A DNA stretch of 64,000 bases from Meandrina meandrites (lineage: Eukaryota > Cnidaria > Anthozoa > Scleractinia > Meandrinidae): NCBI GenBank assembly GCA_963693305.1, contig OY855906.1:21068161-21132160 (forward strand), read 5' to 3'. Within the stretch, counting starts at the first letter, position 1. Each line of letters starts with the position of its first letter. The notes beneath the pieces were generated by a model that saw nothing but the letters and a program-made list of their open reading frames with translations, did not search any database and had not been told where the DNA came from. This document shows, in pieces, positions 22,602 to 35,000 of the stretch. The translations under genes and the position numbers were made by a program.

Positions 22602-23033
22602 TTGAAGGTAATTATTTTCGGCTTGAAGTTTACTCAAATCAGCCTTTAGACTTTCCATTTGAGCAGCTTGCTCGTCCAACATTTTTTGGTGGGTGCTCTT
22701 TGAATCTTTCAATGCTTTGGCTTCCTGCTGGGTTTCCTTGATGGTGGCCCAGGCATTGTTTAAGGATTTTTCTACTTCGATCAGCGTCGATTTGATGCCG
22801 TTGATTTCTTCTTTGAATTCGCAGGTGAGTTCGGAAATTTGTGAATATAGATTGGAGAAATTGTCTTCCATTCGTGACTCTATGGCGTTCAATTTGTCGA
22901 AGAGCATGTCCATCGAGATGTGTGTGTTAGTGTGTTGGTCGTCTTCCATTTCTTCGCTTCTGAGTTTATTTCGTTTCGGCGACGGTTTCCAGGTCGAACT
23001 GGAGCTTGACGATCGTTCTGACCGTTTTGACAT
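22602..23033 (-). CDS. LINE ORF1, N-terminal coiled-coil part
   Basis: Starts MSKRSERSSSSSSTWKPSPK, a basic, Ser-rich head, then a long coiled coil from about residue 40 (heptad-rich MDMLFDKLNAIESRMEDNF..., EVEKSLNNAWATIKETQQEA, LKADLSKLQAENNYLQ). Coiled-coil trimerisation is the usual role of this region in L1-type ORF1 proteins. The frame is interrupted after LQP by the DNA transposon. Confidence 0.8.
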
Positions 23034-23190
23034 GAGGACAACAAACGAAACTTAAATTGTTTTGCCGACTAGGAGTAGAGATGTTAGATGGGCATCATTG
23101 ATTTCATTGGAGAGTAGCAAAATGGCCACATCTGGCTTTTCTCGACTACGGAATCACAGAACGCGGAGGGCACGTCCGGCCGCCATGATT

Positions 23191-23679
23191 CCTAATTTGC
23201 ATTCTTTTGTTCCTCATAGTTTGGAACATTTGGGCTCCTTGAAATTTTTCTTAGAGCACAGCCTTGCTGAACACAGTTTTTAATACCTTTGCTGAATTTT
23301 CAATATTTCCAAAACTGCAAAAAATAAAAAGATAGACTTTTGTATTTTGATATTTGAGTTAGCACGTGTTTTGTTGCCACATGTGGTAACATGACTGGAA
23401 ATGCTTAAAAAAATCAGTTACCTTTAAAAACGTTTTGTCGCTGTAAAAATGTCTGCCGTAGTCTTTGTATTGATAAAATAGTGTCCATGACTTTTTATCT
23501 GACTTTTTATACGGACACTTTGGCATGTCCCCTTGGTGTCGCTCTCTCGCTGCTTTCCACTCCCTTTGCAGCCTCACCACTCACTTCTGTGACCTTTTTG
23601 CTCTTGCATGAGACCTCACAAAAGTGCAGCAATTTATATTTAGAAAAAAAATCAACTCTGTTAATTTGTTTTAAGGACT
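23191..23679. other. No gene recognised
   Basis: AT-rich DNA between the LINE 5' end and the cysteine-cluster gene. A minus-strand frame at 23,359-23,580 is polar and ends near TGTGGTAACATG; there is no family match that I can support. Confidence 0.3.
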
Positions 23680-24061
23680 ATGCCTTTTGTTCCTGATATT
23701 CAATTTTTCAACTCTATGTCAAGTACCCAAACAATCCTTTTAGGTTTCTACTTGTTCTTTACTTTTTCACCTGCTGTTAATGCAAAGGTTGTGTGTGTGA
23801 GGCCACCCTCAAGTTCATGGGGCATTTTAACAAGAGGTGCACAGGGCATCAAGTGCATTACCTGTGGGCATAGCTGTGGGCATGCCAAATTTCTGTTTGA
23901 TTCATTGGAAAGTGAATCGTGCCCGGACTTCATTTCTGAATTTGTTGATAAATGCCAACAAGGTACCATAAAGAACATAAAAATTCTAAGTTAGGTGTGG
24001 TTTAAGGTATTTTACACACTGAAGTTCAGCAATGAACTTGATTTCACTTCCCCAGTTATGA

Positions 24062-24145
<84 letters not shown>

Positions 24146-26470
24146 TGTATTTAATGGGGGTGACCTTGATTACTGATGCCTCAGTAGAATAAATATTGAT
24201 TGTTGAATAGGCACTTCTCATAGTCTATCTGTTTACTGTTATTTTAAAAATCTAATAATTCATTGGCAGTTACTGTACTTACCATATTTATTTGATTAAG
24301 CACCCAACCTTGAATAAGCACCAACCCTGTACATGTAGGTGGGAAAACCTAACAAATGCCCAGTCTTGAATTACAAGTGCCCACCACTCCCTCCTCCTAA
24401 AACTGCAGTGCAGACTAGGAGTATTGATGACAATGCGGGTCTAGATAGCCTAACATCCATCCACCAAGCGCTATCAGACATTGAGGAGGCAGCCAAGAGT
24501 TAACTGTATTATTGATGTTGGTGACAATGAAATTGAAATTGAATTATTACTGCCAAAAGACTTTTGTGAAGACCTATTTTTCCTAAAATTTTAAAGAAAC
24601 TTTAACTGAACAGTGAAAACTCTGCCTTCATACAGCTTTAAGTTTTTTATTTGTTATTTTGTTTTGTTTCAGAGTAAACCTCGAATCAGTGCCCACCTTG
24701 AATAGGCACCCACAATCCAGGTCCAAAAATTCAATAAGTGCCCTGGGGCCCGTTTCTCGAAGGTCCCGGAAAGTTTTCGCACCCGGAAAGCCATAGCAAA
24801 ATCTCAAACCTTTTTATTACAGAACTGTTTAATTCCATGATATTTTTAATGTGAACAGAGGTTCCCTTCATACAAAGTTTCGGGTCTATATGCTTCTCTG
24901 TTTTTAAGATACAGATAACAAAAAATGGTTTTGCGGGCCCGAAAAGTTTCCGGGGCTTTCGAGAAACCGGCCCCAGGGCTCTTTATATAAAGATAAGAAA
25001 ATAAATGTATATGACAGTTTAAAAATAATTATTTTCAAAATGGTCACTGTAACAATTTCCTTTAATCCTAGCTGTGTCCAGCCATCAACAAGCAGAGTGG
25101 AAACCAAAATGCCTGTCATATAAAGAAGTCCCTTTTGACCAACCTGGTTTATTAGGTGGATTATTTCACATTAACCAAGGGACAGTGTTTTCTGCCAGCG
25201 AGGAGGTGGATGAGTGTCCATTTTGCAATGCTTGCTCTATTGTTGCAAGCAGTGAAGGAAAAGAAGTCTCCCTTTTCACACAATACCAAAGGGCAACAGT
25301 GCAAGGTGAGATACCTTTACTGTATAGGTGTAATGATCAGATTGACCCAACCTTTAAAAATATAATGCACTCTTTTAGATCATTTGTCATTGTTGGCTTT
25401 TACCATTCTTTTTTTAATCTTCCCACATGAAATTCACAACTTCATCTCAAAGTTCGCAATTTGATTGACAACTACCTAATGAAATTCCCAGGTTTGTAGC
25501 GAACTTCATAAATTTGAAACAAACTTCGGAAACCGTTTGTCTCGATATTTGTGAAACGCACTGTAAATCTTCACTAAGTTGTCACTTTTCTTTTTAGGTA
25601 TTATATGTTTTGATAAGCTGATTGCAGCTTAGCCTTGTTATTATTTTTTTATCAGTTTTCAGTGCCTCTTCAGTTTGTTCTCACCATATTTCATTTGATG
25701 GTTCTGGAAATGGTATCCTGAACATGAACAAGTTTCTTATTGGGCATGATGTTTTGACGGATTATCTTTTCAATTTTCTCCATGGAAGGTAATAATCCAC
25801 AAAACTAACCTTTTATTAGTTTGTAAGAGGGCTTGGATGTTCCACAAAGGGAACATGCTATCCTTGCAAGATTTCACTTTCAAGCTCTATTATGCTGAAA
25901 GCTCTTGACACATTCAGTACTGCTCAGTGGTTGCTTGTTACAGTATTTGCTTGTTTGCATACATGTCTGGAAAAGGTGCTGGACAAATGTTAGTATTCTG
26001 ACATTATAATTTGTTGATTTTAGGATGCCTCTTTTCACATTCTATACTTGTTGGAAACAACGGCAAGTTGACAGTGGCCATGATGAAGCTAACATGTTGT
26101 CGTACTGTAATTTCCGTCATGCATGGTAAGTTTTGTGACCTTCTTACATGTATCTGTCAAGTGTCTAAAAAATAAGTTTTGTGATTGTCATACATGTATA
26201 TTGTAACTGTCTCACTTTTTCTTGTTCTTAAGTGCAACTGAACCACTCTAGTTGCTTTTCCTCTGAATATCCAATTTTCTTTTGTAGGTATTCTTTTCTC
26301 TCCTTAATTGGTGGTGATCTGGATGCTGCTTTCAAGTGCCCTGTTTGCAAGGACTCACCCTCCATTGTGATTTTAGATGGAACTGGGCTAGCTTTTCGAC
26401 GCAGTTATGTGCCAAGTAATTTGTCAGACAAAAGAGACATAAATCAACCAAATAATAGAAGAACAGGAAG
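23680..26470 (+). CDS. Multi-exon gene with KDZ-type cysteine cluster (3' end not found)
   Basis: Predicted exons: about 23,680-23,962, 25,072-25,305, 25,656-25,788, 26,024-26,125 and 26,288-26,470. All have AG/GT borders and matching phases (1, 1, 2, 2). The protein carries paired cysteines (IKCITCGHSCGH; ECPFCNACS; FKCPVCKD) and the phrase SIVILDGTGLAFRR, which resembles the CxC clusters found next to the transposase domain of Kyakuja-Dileera-Zisupton (KDZ) elements. No KDZ catalytic domain is visible; the last exon ends in phase 2 and no continuation is found before the giant transposon at 28,833, which may have displaced it. Identification is moderate; the exact first exon is uncertain. 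Confidence 0.5.
24062..24145. repeat. (TAA)n microsatellite
   Basis: About 27 AAT/TAA units in the first large intron of the cysteine-cluster gene. Confidence 0.95.
24743..24976. mobile_element. 234-bp MITE with CTGGGGCC termini
   Basis: Left end CTGGGGCCCGTTTCTCGAAG, right end the inverse of CTGGGGCCGGTTTCTCGAAA. The arms continue as inverted copies through TCCCGGAAA and GGGCCCGAAAAG. Non-coding, intronic. The match can be extended by CC at both sides (CCCTGGGG / CCCCAGGG), so the target duplication is not clear. Confidence 0.8.
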
Positions 26471-28825
26471 GTGAGTGTCTATTTCTTTCTTTCTTTCTTT
26501 ATTGGTTTATTTGTTTATTTATTTATTTTATTTTTTTATCTAGGGGGTAACCGCACTAACAAGATACTCAAAAATTCAGACTTTTGGTATCCACATGTCG
26601 TTATTAAAATGTTTCAGATGCATTTTATTTTGTTGGGATTTCTATATTTATTTTTATTGTCCACAACTCCAGCTGTCCCTGAACTCCAGCTACAGCAAAA
26701 TATGACTGGGAGCACCCTTTATTATTGTGTTGTTGTTGATTGATCGCACCGGACAATATATAAGGTTGGTGAGATTAGCTTCCATGGCAACCCAGCAAGA
26801 GGGCACCACCCTTACATGTAGCTACCAAGGCCAACTGGCACACTGACATACTGTTTTGCATTTGTAAATATTTGAAATAGTCGTACCCTTTGAAGCCCAG
26901 AATGTGCTTGAATAAGGAAACCCTTGAAACCAACCAACCTGTGTTTATTCAAACAATTAGTCCTTACTTGATGCATGTACACGACTGCCTCCAAAACCTT
27001 CCCCTGCCAGTTTCTGTTGCGAAATTTTATTTTTCAAGCAATTTTAAACATTACGCGGTTCACAATATGCTATGCCCCGAAAGCGGAGGTAACTTGGCTT
27101 GGTTTGTGAGCCTCTGAAAAACGTGGTGTAGCTTGAATATTTTTTGCTGTTGGTCGACAGTTGCCAATTACATTTATTCATACTGCTCATTTTACAAAAA
27201 ATTATTGGGCAAAATAAAGACGTTCTCTGTCTCAACCTGGGATATGTTCTTAGCATGCTTAGCCTCAACGTTCTTATCAAAAATGTTCTTATAAAAAAAG
27301 AGTGTATGTACGTATTGCGGGTACACAATAGACCTGAATAGACTTTTATCTCAATTGACCAAGTTTTTTTTTGAAAAGTAGTATCCAGCGTAGCCTGCTC
27401 GCCAACCTCGTTCCCGGTGCTTTCCCCTTCTTCGTGGGGGCGGTCCCGGCTCTCCGCGCTTAAAGAGCCTCCTCGCAGGCCATGTCCAGCGTATCTGTAG
27501 GGCCCGGTTGCATAAAGCAACTTCATATTATGTGAGATTTTCTACAACCATTCCCTGCGTTCTGAAAGTTCTTCTTGCACGCTATAATTGAGCACAATGC
27601 CGGTGTGAGAAATCTTCTGGGACACAGGGAACTGTGAGTTGCACAAAATCCCACTTAAGGTATCAATATACCTCATTTGACCATTTCATTTTTGTGGTGG
27701 GGCTTAAAAAATAAACCCCAATAAATTGTACATTTCCTGAAAGCTTAAGAAATGAAGATTTCGATTACATGTTTTCTTTTTCCAAAAAATTATAGGTTTC
27801 GAATTTTTGCGCAGCGAAGCGATATTTACCGTTTCGTCTATCAAGTTTGTTTACTCGATAATCGCCGCAACGGGTTTTATGACATTTTTTATTTTCGAGA
27901 TACGGACGAAAAAAGCTTTTCCACAAAGTGTGAGATTTAATTAGGTATTAGCAAATAACTCCAAAAATAGGCTTACCGTAACTATGGCGTGGAAGACAAT
28001 CTATATTTTACAGTCATACAAACCATAGAAATTCACGGGAAACATCGCAGATCTGGACACCGCGAATATACAAATATCTAGTCGGAGGCGAAATGTGGTG
28101 AGTTTTCTCGTACACAGGTGAGGTATGCTTTGGCGCTTTTTTGATCGTGAACCAGCCATCGAAGCGGGAAATAACTGCTTTCGCCTTTTTTACTTCTTTC
28201 TCGAAGAAAACTGGCACGTCACTTTCTGTTTCCCGGTTAGGACATCACGAATGTAAAAGGTAGAAATACATTAAAAAATAATAAAGCATAAAAGCTGTTG
28301 AAAACACAAGGTAACCGGTAATTGAAGAATGAGTGCGAGAAAGGTAATGAACATTTTAGTTGTGAAATGCGACGCACTCGTGACGTTTGGCGATGAATTC
28401 AATAGGCGATGACAGGAACCTTTCGGCGCGCAGTTGGCAGTTGGCTGCTACATAGCGTAAGCATGGTGGTAAACCACGCTCCCAGAAACCTGCCAGTCAA
28501 TATACTAATTTTTGCGGGTGTATTTTTTAGGGTAGACCACAGTTTAATACCTGAGCTTGGCGGAAATCAGGCAACAATCAGATGGGGCGGCACAGGTAGT
28601 GCATACCTGTGCCTACCTAAAAACTCGACGACTTCTCAATGACGAGACAAAAATTTTTCTAAAGAGCGTGGGCCCCCCTGCCTGGGGGGACTTTGAAGTG
28701 TTTATCGAAAATAATGTAAGTATGGATTACTTTATGATTACTTATTTTCGCGGGATTTAATATTCGCTTGTTCAATGCAAAAATAAGCGATAACATCATA
28801 AAAACGTTTTGACATCGTCAGAATG
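26471..28825. other. No gene recognised
   Basis: Contains a TTTC/TTTA-rich stretch (26,487-26,535), a short GC-rich repeat-like segment (about 27,386-27,484, with AGCGTAGCCTGC and CTCGCAGGCC in inverted sense) and otherwise AT-rich DNA. Short frames here lack domains or splice support. Confidence 0.4.
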
Positions 28826-28832
28826 TCATTGT

Positions 28833-28900
28833 CCACCCTGCGAGCAGAGCCCTTTCTTTTCAAGAAAGGGCTCTGCTCAAATCGTGTCAAATCTCTGTTG
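28833..28900. repeat. Left terminal inverted repeat with terminal hairpin
   Basis: CCACCCTGC is followed by a hairpin: GAGCAGAGCCCTTTCTT, loop TTC, AAGAAAGGGCTCTGCTC (17-bp perfect stem, about 28,842-28,878), then AAATCGTGTCAAATCTCTG. The outer 19 bases and the AAATCGTGTCAA block match the right end in inverse. Confidence 0.85.
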
Positions 28901-29048
28901 AGCATGCGCGAGGCTTGCGTGACTTCACTCTTGTCCCCAGGACTTGCGCGAACCGTTGCCTGGATACAACCAGGTAATCAATTAACCCCAATATTACTGC
29001 GAAAGGCAACAGTGCTGTCGTAGACTTGTCGTGTAATTTGCAGCAAAT

Positions 29049-32000
29049 ATGTCTGCGTTTTGCACAAGTCGAGAAAAGGAGCGTCAAGTCTTAGCATCAA
29101 CTAATAGTGTATGCTCACCAGGCACACCGTTTAAGTCGGGAAAAAGGAATTTGGGAGGAAAACAAAATGATTCGTCTTGCATTTGTTGCGGTTTAAACTT
29201 ATACGGTGCTGGAAGTTCATACAACCTACGAACGCATGAAGACCTTGCGAAGAAGATTGGCGAACTTATTCAACACAATATCAATCCTAGGAAGTCCTCC
29301 AGAGTCTGCAAAAGTTGCTTTAGACGGGTGCAGTCTTTGGCAAAAAAGTCTTCTGTTTTGGAGACAGATTTGACGGATTTTCGAAAGAAATTCGCCAAAA
29401 ACAGCCTTGCGGGATCGGGATCCGTTCAAAACAAAGAAAATGTTGGCCTGCCTCTTCCAGCAACTCCAGAGAGTTCCGGCAAAAGGTTGGCGGAATGGAG
29501 TCCACCGCCTTTGTCTGCAAAGAAACCGCAATCTAGATTAAGCGGACAGTTGTTTTTTTCTGACGGCATTGAGAAGGAAGCATCCACAGTCGTTCCTGAT
29601 GTAAATGACAATGGCACTGTAGATAATTCAACAGAAATCCAGTTTGTCAAGGTAATTCTTCGTTTTAAAAATAGGATGATTATTTTAAGAAACTGATATG
29701 TTTCCGAATTTTCGGCTTTATTCTCATTAGGAAAGCAATCGTTAGCAGGTAATGAATTTCTTTTTGACGAGCGCTGATACTTCAAATCAATAGACCTTGG
29801 ACAAAATGCTGGTTATTTTGTTTGACTTTATTCATAATTTCACGCAGTTTCACGACATTCGTATCGGTTGGCATTTAATGAAGGAAGAGAATTTGCTTAG
29901 GTGGCCAGTCGCACTGTCATTATACTAGCGGGATTGTTTTGCTAAAGAAATTTTAATGTGAACTGAATGCCTTTTGATATTCTAGTCTGATTCCTCCCAT
30001 ACAAAGAGGCCACAAAGAGAGCTGTTTCCTTCTAGTCCTACCAGTAACAACGAAGAAGATCTGAAAGAAAAATCCACAAATGTGGTTGGTATATCATCAT
30101 CTGAAGAAGAAGCATTTGTTGAGGTAAATCTTCCGAAAAAAGTACAATGTAATTATCATAATTAACAGAACAGCCAATGTCCTGAATCCTGTCTACATCC
30201 AGGGCCCTAGCTAGAAACAGGTGAACCGAGGAACTTGCCTCGGTCAAAATCTTGAATATATTTTTCCTATTCCTGACAGAGCCATATCACTAAGTAAGAA
30301 AATGTTGAAAGAATTATTTTCATGTTCAGTTGGCTATAAAATTGCTTCCAAATTTTGAAATGTGACGCCCCTAGCAGCTTTGCTGTATTATTATTATTAA
30401 TACAAATGCCTGTTTAATCTGAGGGCTTGGTTATTTTATTTTTCATTCAGGTTAACATTAATTGGCCTTCTGGTAAACAGAAGAAGGTGCTTCGTGACAG
30501 TGACAATGCACAGGTGATAAAATATTTGGCCCTTGGACTGAATAGAACAGCCATGAAAACGGCAATGAACAATAAGGAACTGGCATGTGAACTTACAGAA
30601 ATTGTTTTTAATAAAATTGATGATGAATGCCAAGCCCTATGTAAGAAGGACAGTGCCAGTATTTTACGAAACACCAGCCCTGCTGCTTTAATTGATTTTA
30701 AGCTCCAGAATCTAAAAAATGAAATGTTACAGAAAGTACCCACCTTAACAAGCCTATTGTCAAAGATATGCAAGTCAAGAAGATCACAGGACAAACCCCA
30801 AGTAAAAGCCGAAGAGGTGGTTGTTCCCACTGTGGCCAGTGCAATTCTACATTCAAGATGTCCAGAAATGTCAGCATTGACATACAGATTGGGGTTGATT
30901 TTGAGGCATGCAGGCGCAGGGACTTTGGTAATGAATGATTTTAGTATTTTAAGTGCTTAATATTATTATGCAAAAATTTAATTGGGAAATATCAAAGCTC
31001 CAAACTCATAATCATGCATATGTGACATCTTTTCGAGACTGCTTTGCCAATTGATAACAATCAATGAATGGTAATCTCGTGTGGTTATCAATTGATCATC
31101 GATTTCCATCAACTGGATATGCAGGGATCTTTACAACCATTTAATCTCAGTTCCTTGGCACTCATTTTATCAGAGTTTGGTGAAAATATTCTTGTATTGC
31201 ACTAATAAATCTCCACCAAATATTGATAGTACGGCATTAAGACATACCGGTAATGGTTTATGACAGTGATTATAAATCAAATTTATCAATCAAAAGTAAA
31301 ATGAAAATAAATTAACGGAATTTGGTCATTAAGTCCATTATTGTGCCTAGTTTCTCCTCATTTCAATATTGAAAAAATGTTTCTATTTAAATATGACTCT
31401 TAGGGTTTGGAAACTTTATTTAAGCATGGGCTGGTAATGTCACCAACATCATTGTCTATGAAAGCCCATGCCCTTGGCCAGGATTCTGACAAGCTGGTGC
31501 AGGTTTGGAAGAAGGAGTGTGGGTCAGTGGTACAGAAACAAACCTGCTTTCAACTAGTTGAAGATCACCTACAAGAAGTAGCATATCTTCCCCAGCTGCC
31601 TTGCGTCGGAGAGGTGAAAGAGTTCGTCCAGGAATTAAATCCATCCACACCCTCTATTCCCATGGAGATTTCTAAGAACAGTGATCATTGTAGTACTCTT
31701 GATTTTACTGGGCTGAATTTTTGCTACAATTACAAGCCAAAGTCTGTGTTATACAGCACATGCTCAATGCTTGAGGAGAAGGGAGTGACAAAGGATGTTG
31801 TAGTTCAGTGTTTGGAGGACATTGTCCAGCAGGGATGTGATGAAACAAGTATGCTTGAAGCAGTTATTGATTGTGGAAAGTCACAAAATAACTACCCTTC
31901 CTATCAAATAATTGGAGACAATGTTGATCTTGAAGTTAAAGTACGTCATATGGACAATAACAACAAAAACAAGTCTTTCCATTGGTTCAATCTTGTTGCT

Positions 32001-35000
32001 TTTAAAGATCAGGCCACTGGAAGTCATCTACCAGATGTACACGAGAGAACATTACGTAAGAAAACTATACATGTAGGTCTTAGACTTTTCCAAATATCAA
32101 AACTAAGTCATGGACCTTTTTTGGGATGGGGAGGGAGGTAAAAGAAAATTTTAAAAATGGTTTTCAGAAAAATAAGAAATTGCTTGCAGACAAAAGAGGT
32201 TTAAGTGAAAAGTTTGTTGCAACAGATTTTTCATCTCCCCTCCAAAAAAAAGGACCACCCCTGATGATATTTTGCTCAACCTCATCCAATAATTGTGACT
32301 GAATCTGTTTTGCACAATTGGTGGGAATAATAATAATAATAAATAATAAATCACTTTATTTAAGTGTCAATCGTATTAAGCACGGCTGTACAAATTGAGG
32401 ACACTGTAAATAGTGAAACAAATATTATAAATCAAACAGAAACTTGTTAAAAATCACAACTGGCAGGACGCTGACCAGTTGGCTATATACAAAGCATGGA
32501 GGAGTTGAATTCGGGACCACCGAAGACAAACCATCTAGTAGCAGGGAGGAGGATTTGAATCCAGGACCTCCGGATTACAAGTCCAGCACCCTAACCACTA
32601 GGCCATCCTTCACGCTTTATTGCTGAAGTGATCCAGAGGAAAGTGTAACTTCGCCTTCAGTGAAACAAACTGTTCTCCATCCAATTCTCAAATATTGCCA
32701 AAATACAGCCAGAAAAATTTTTGTTGCCTTCTTTGTATTTCAGCTGTTTTCAGGGGTCTAGTAGACAAATCAAATGCTCTCCACAACTCTTGAAGATGAG
32801 CTGCCAATTGAATGATAATAAACATTATATGAATGTAAAGTCATTAAGTGTTGTTGTTGTTTTAGATGATGTCCCAATATCAACATTTCTCCCTTCACAA
32901 GTTGAAATTCTGCATCTGAAACAGGACTTTACTGTATTGTGGTCCCGTGTCCTCGTTAAGCATTTTAGGGAATTTGCTTTCCTGAAAAAGGCTGTTGTCT
33001 ACCACATCCCTCATGAATACAGCCAAATTATGACAGAACCAGTGGAAGAGGTGTGTACAATAATTTGTATTTGTGTGCACTAGCTTAGCTAAGCATGTGC
33101 CAGCTTTTTTTTTTATCAATGAAACGTAAGTGACAGCTGAATTTCTAACTGAAATGTTGTGCCTACGTAATATTGAATCCTCCTCATATAAGTCATTTTC
33201 ATTGTACGGGGCAAGATCATGTGAATCTCTGTGGTATAAGGAAATGTTTTGTTGCACAACAGACAGAGGCAGCTCACAGCTGGTATACCAGTAGCTTAGT
33301 AACTGAAATGCCTGTCTTTGGATACTAGTAGCATCAGCAGTGTAAGCATATTTCTCACACACAACTGGGAGCAATGCCAAGCTGAACCATGCAGCCTGAC
33401 CTTTATTTAAGTCATAACAAATCAGAACTATAGCTATCATAACAACACTAGGAAAAAGCTTTGGTAAAAACACTAGAAAAAATTACATCTGTACAGCAAC
33501 CATGAGAAACATGTTCAACTTAAAATAGACAAGTCCAACCACTCGATGTCAAAAAAACCGATGAATCCAACAAGGTCCTCACACAATAGAAAGGAAAAAA
33601 GAACAAATTTTCAGTCATGCTCATTTTTTGCACCTTTTTTTATATGTAACTATATTTTTCCATATTTATGGACCTTCGTCTGAGCACAGGTTTACCATCC
33701 TATGTTTGTTATGTCACAGCATGCCCCATATAAATATATTTTTTAAAATTTCCTCAATGATCACCATTGCAAATAATGTATCGAAGCTTCTTTACTGCTG
33801 TGAATTTGCAATAAAATGGAGTGGAAATATTTTTGCAATGTTTAGTTTGTTTGGGGGGCATTTTGAAGCATACAAGAGCAGTTCTATAGGTTCAAGGTTC
33901 CACTTGTGTAGATCAAGGTATACATATGTTTAGACAAAGCATGCAACTTAAACACTCATGAATCAGCTGCCGTCTCTTCCATGGAACCAAAAAATATCTT
34001 TCCCTGACTCATTTTCATAAGAGTTCCCTGTTCTTGATCTGCCATTCTATAGCTACTTCATTTCATTGCAAATTAACAGCACTTAAAAACCAATTTAAAG
34101 AAGCTTAGATACATTATTTTCAGTAGTGATCATTGTGGAAATTTTGAAAAATATATTTATATGGGGGGCGCTGTGAACTTACAAACATAGGATGATATGC
34201 CTGTGGTCTGAGGAGATAAATTATTTATGCTCGTAAAGATAAGATAAATGTACTACATGATGTAGCAATCATCTCAATTGATGACCATATGTTAAATAAC
34301 ATTACGCATTATAGGTACCACTTGGAGTTCTTCCTAAAAATGAAAGTTGTAATGAGGACATGATGGACATACTCGAAACCATCCAGGAGAAGTATGTGCC
34401 CCTCCAAGACAACACTGAAGAACCACTTTGTCCTACCAAAGTTCCTGCAGAGTTAATTTTCTTTGGTGGAGACCAACTGACTGAGGAACGATCGCGAAAC
34501 ATCCAGAAGGCAAGGGCTGATGGAAGAACAACATTGGAGAGACCTGATGCAACATGGCCTAAAAATGAAGACTGGCATGCAATTCGCACAGGTTACAAGG
34601 TACATGCATCAGCAAACTTAAACTTAAGGTGTTTACTAGAAATAGAATAACATTTGTAAAAGCAGTACCATATTTATGGTGAAATTAAATTTTTCTGATT
34701 CGAACTATAACTAATGAATAAATTGTGGGGCCAAATGAATCAGTTATTTATGAAACCATTGCATATTTATTTTGCTGCATGTTTTAATGTCATACTAGTT
34801 ATGCAAGGCTTTTGAGTGGTATACTATACTACAAGTCCCCTGTATTTTCTCGGTATACACGAGCCTTTAGGCAAGTGAGTATACCAAGAAAACAAGAAAA
34901 TACAAGTGGCAAGTGGGATATTCCATGGCATACCATCAGAAAGTGTTGCATAACTTATTTATTTTTATTCTATTAATGTAAATATGCTTATGAAATTTTG

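Larger units (their letters stand above)
16441..23190 (-). mobile_element. Tx1/L1-type LINE, near complete, with a nested DNA transposon
   Basis: Minus-strand order: 5' region (about 23,190-23,034), ORF1 in two pieces (23,033-22,602 and 21,099-20,603) separated by a 1.5-kb DNA transposon, then ORF2 (20,189-16,447) with endonuclease, RT and a C-terminal zinc knuckle, then an A-rich 3' end on this strand's far side. ORF1 is intact in frame apart from the insertion. ORF2 is open for 878 codons and then has about three frame changes. This is the best-preserved retrotransposon in the window. Target duplications were not identified. Confidence 0.85.

Noticed and set aside
24012..24221. Poly-Tyr frame
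   Set aside because: Translation of the TAA microsatellite.
27044..27526. 160-codon minus-strand frame
   Set aside because: It crosses a GC-rich repeat and has no conserved motif or splice support.
32324..32612. A genuine tRNA gene (Thr-like anticodon arm)
   Set aside because: The A and B boxes are present but the acceptor stem does not pair and a SINE body with a TAA tail follows, so it is a SINE head.
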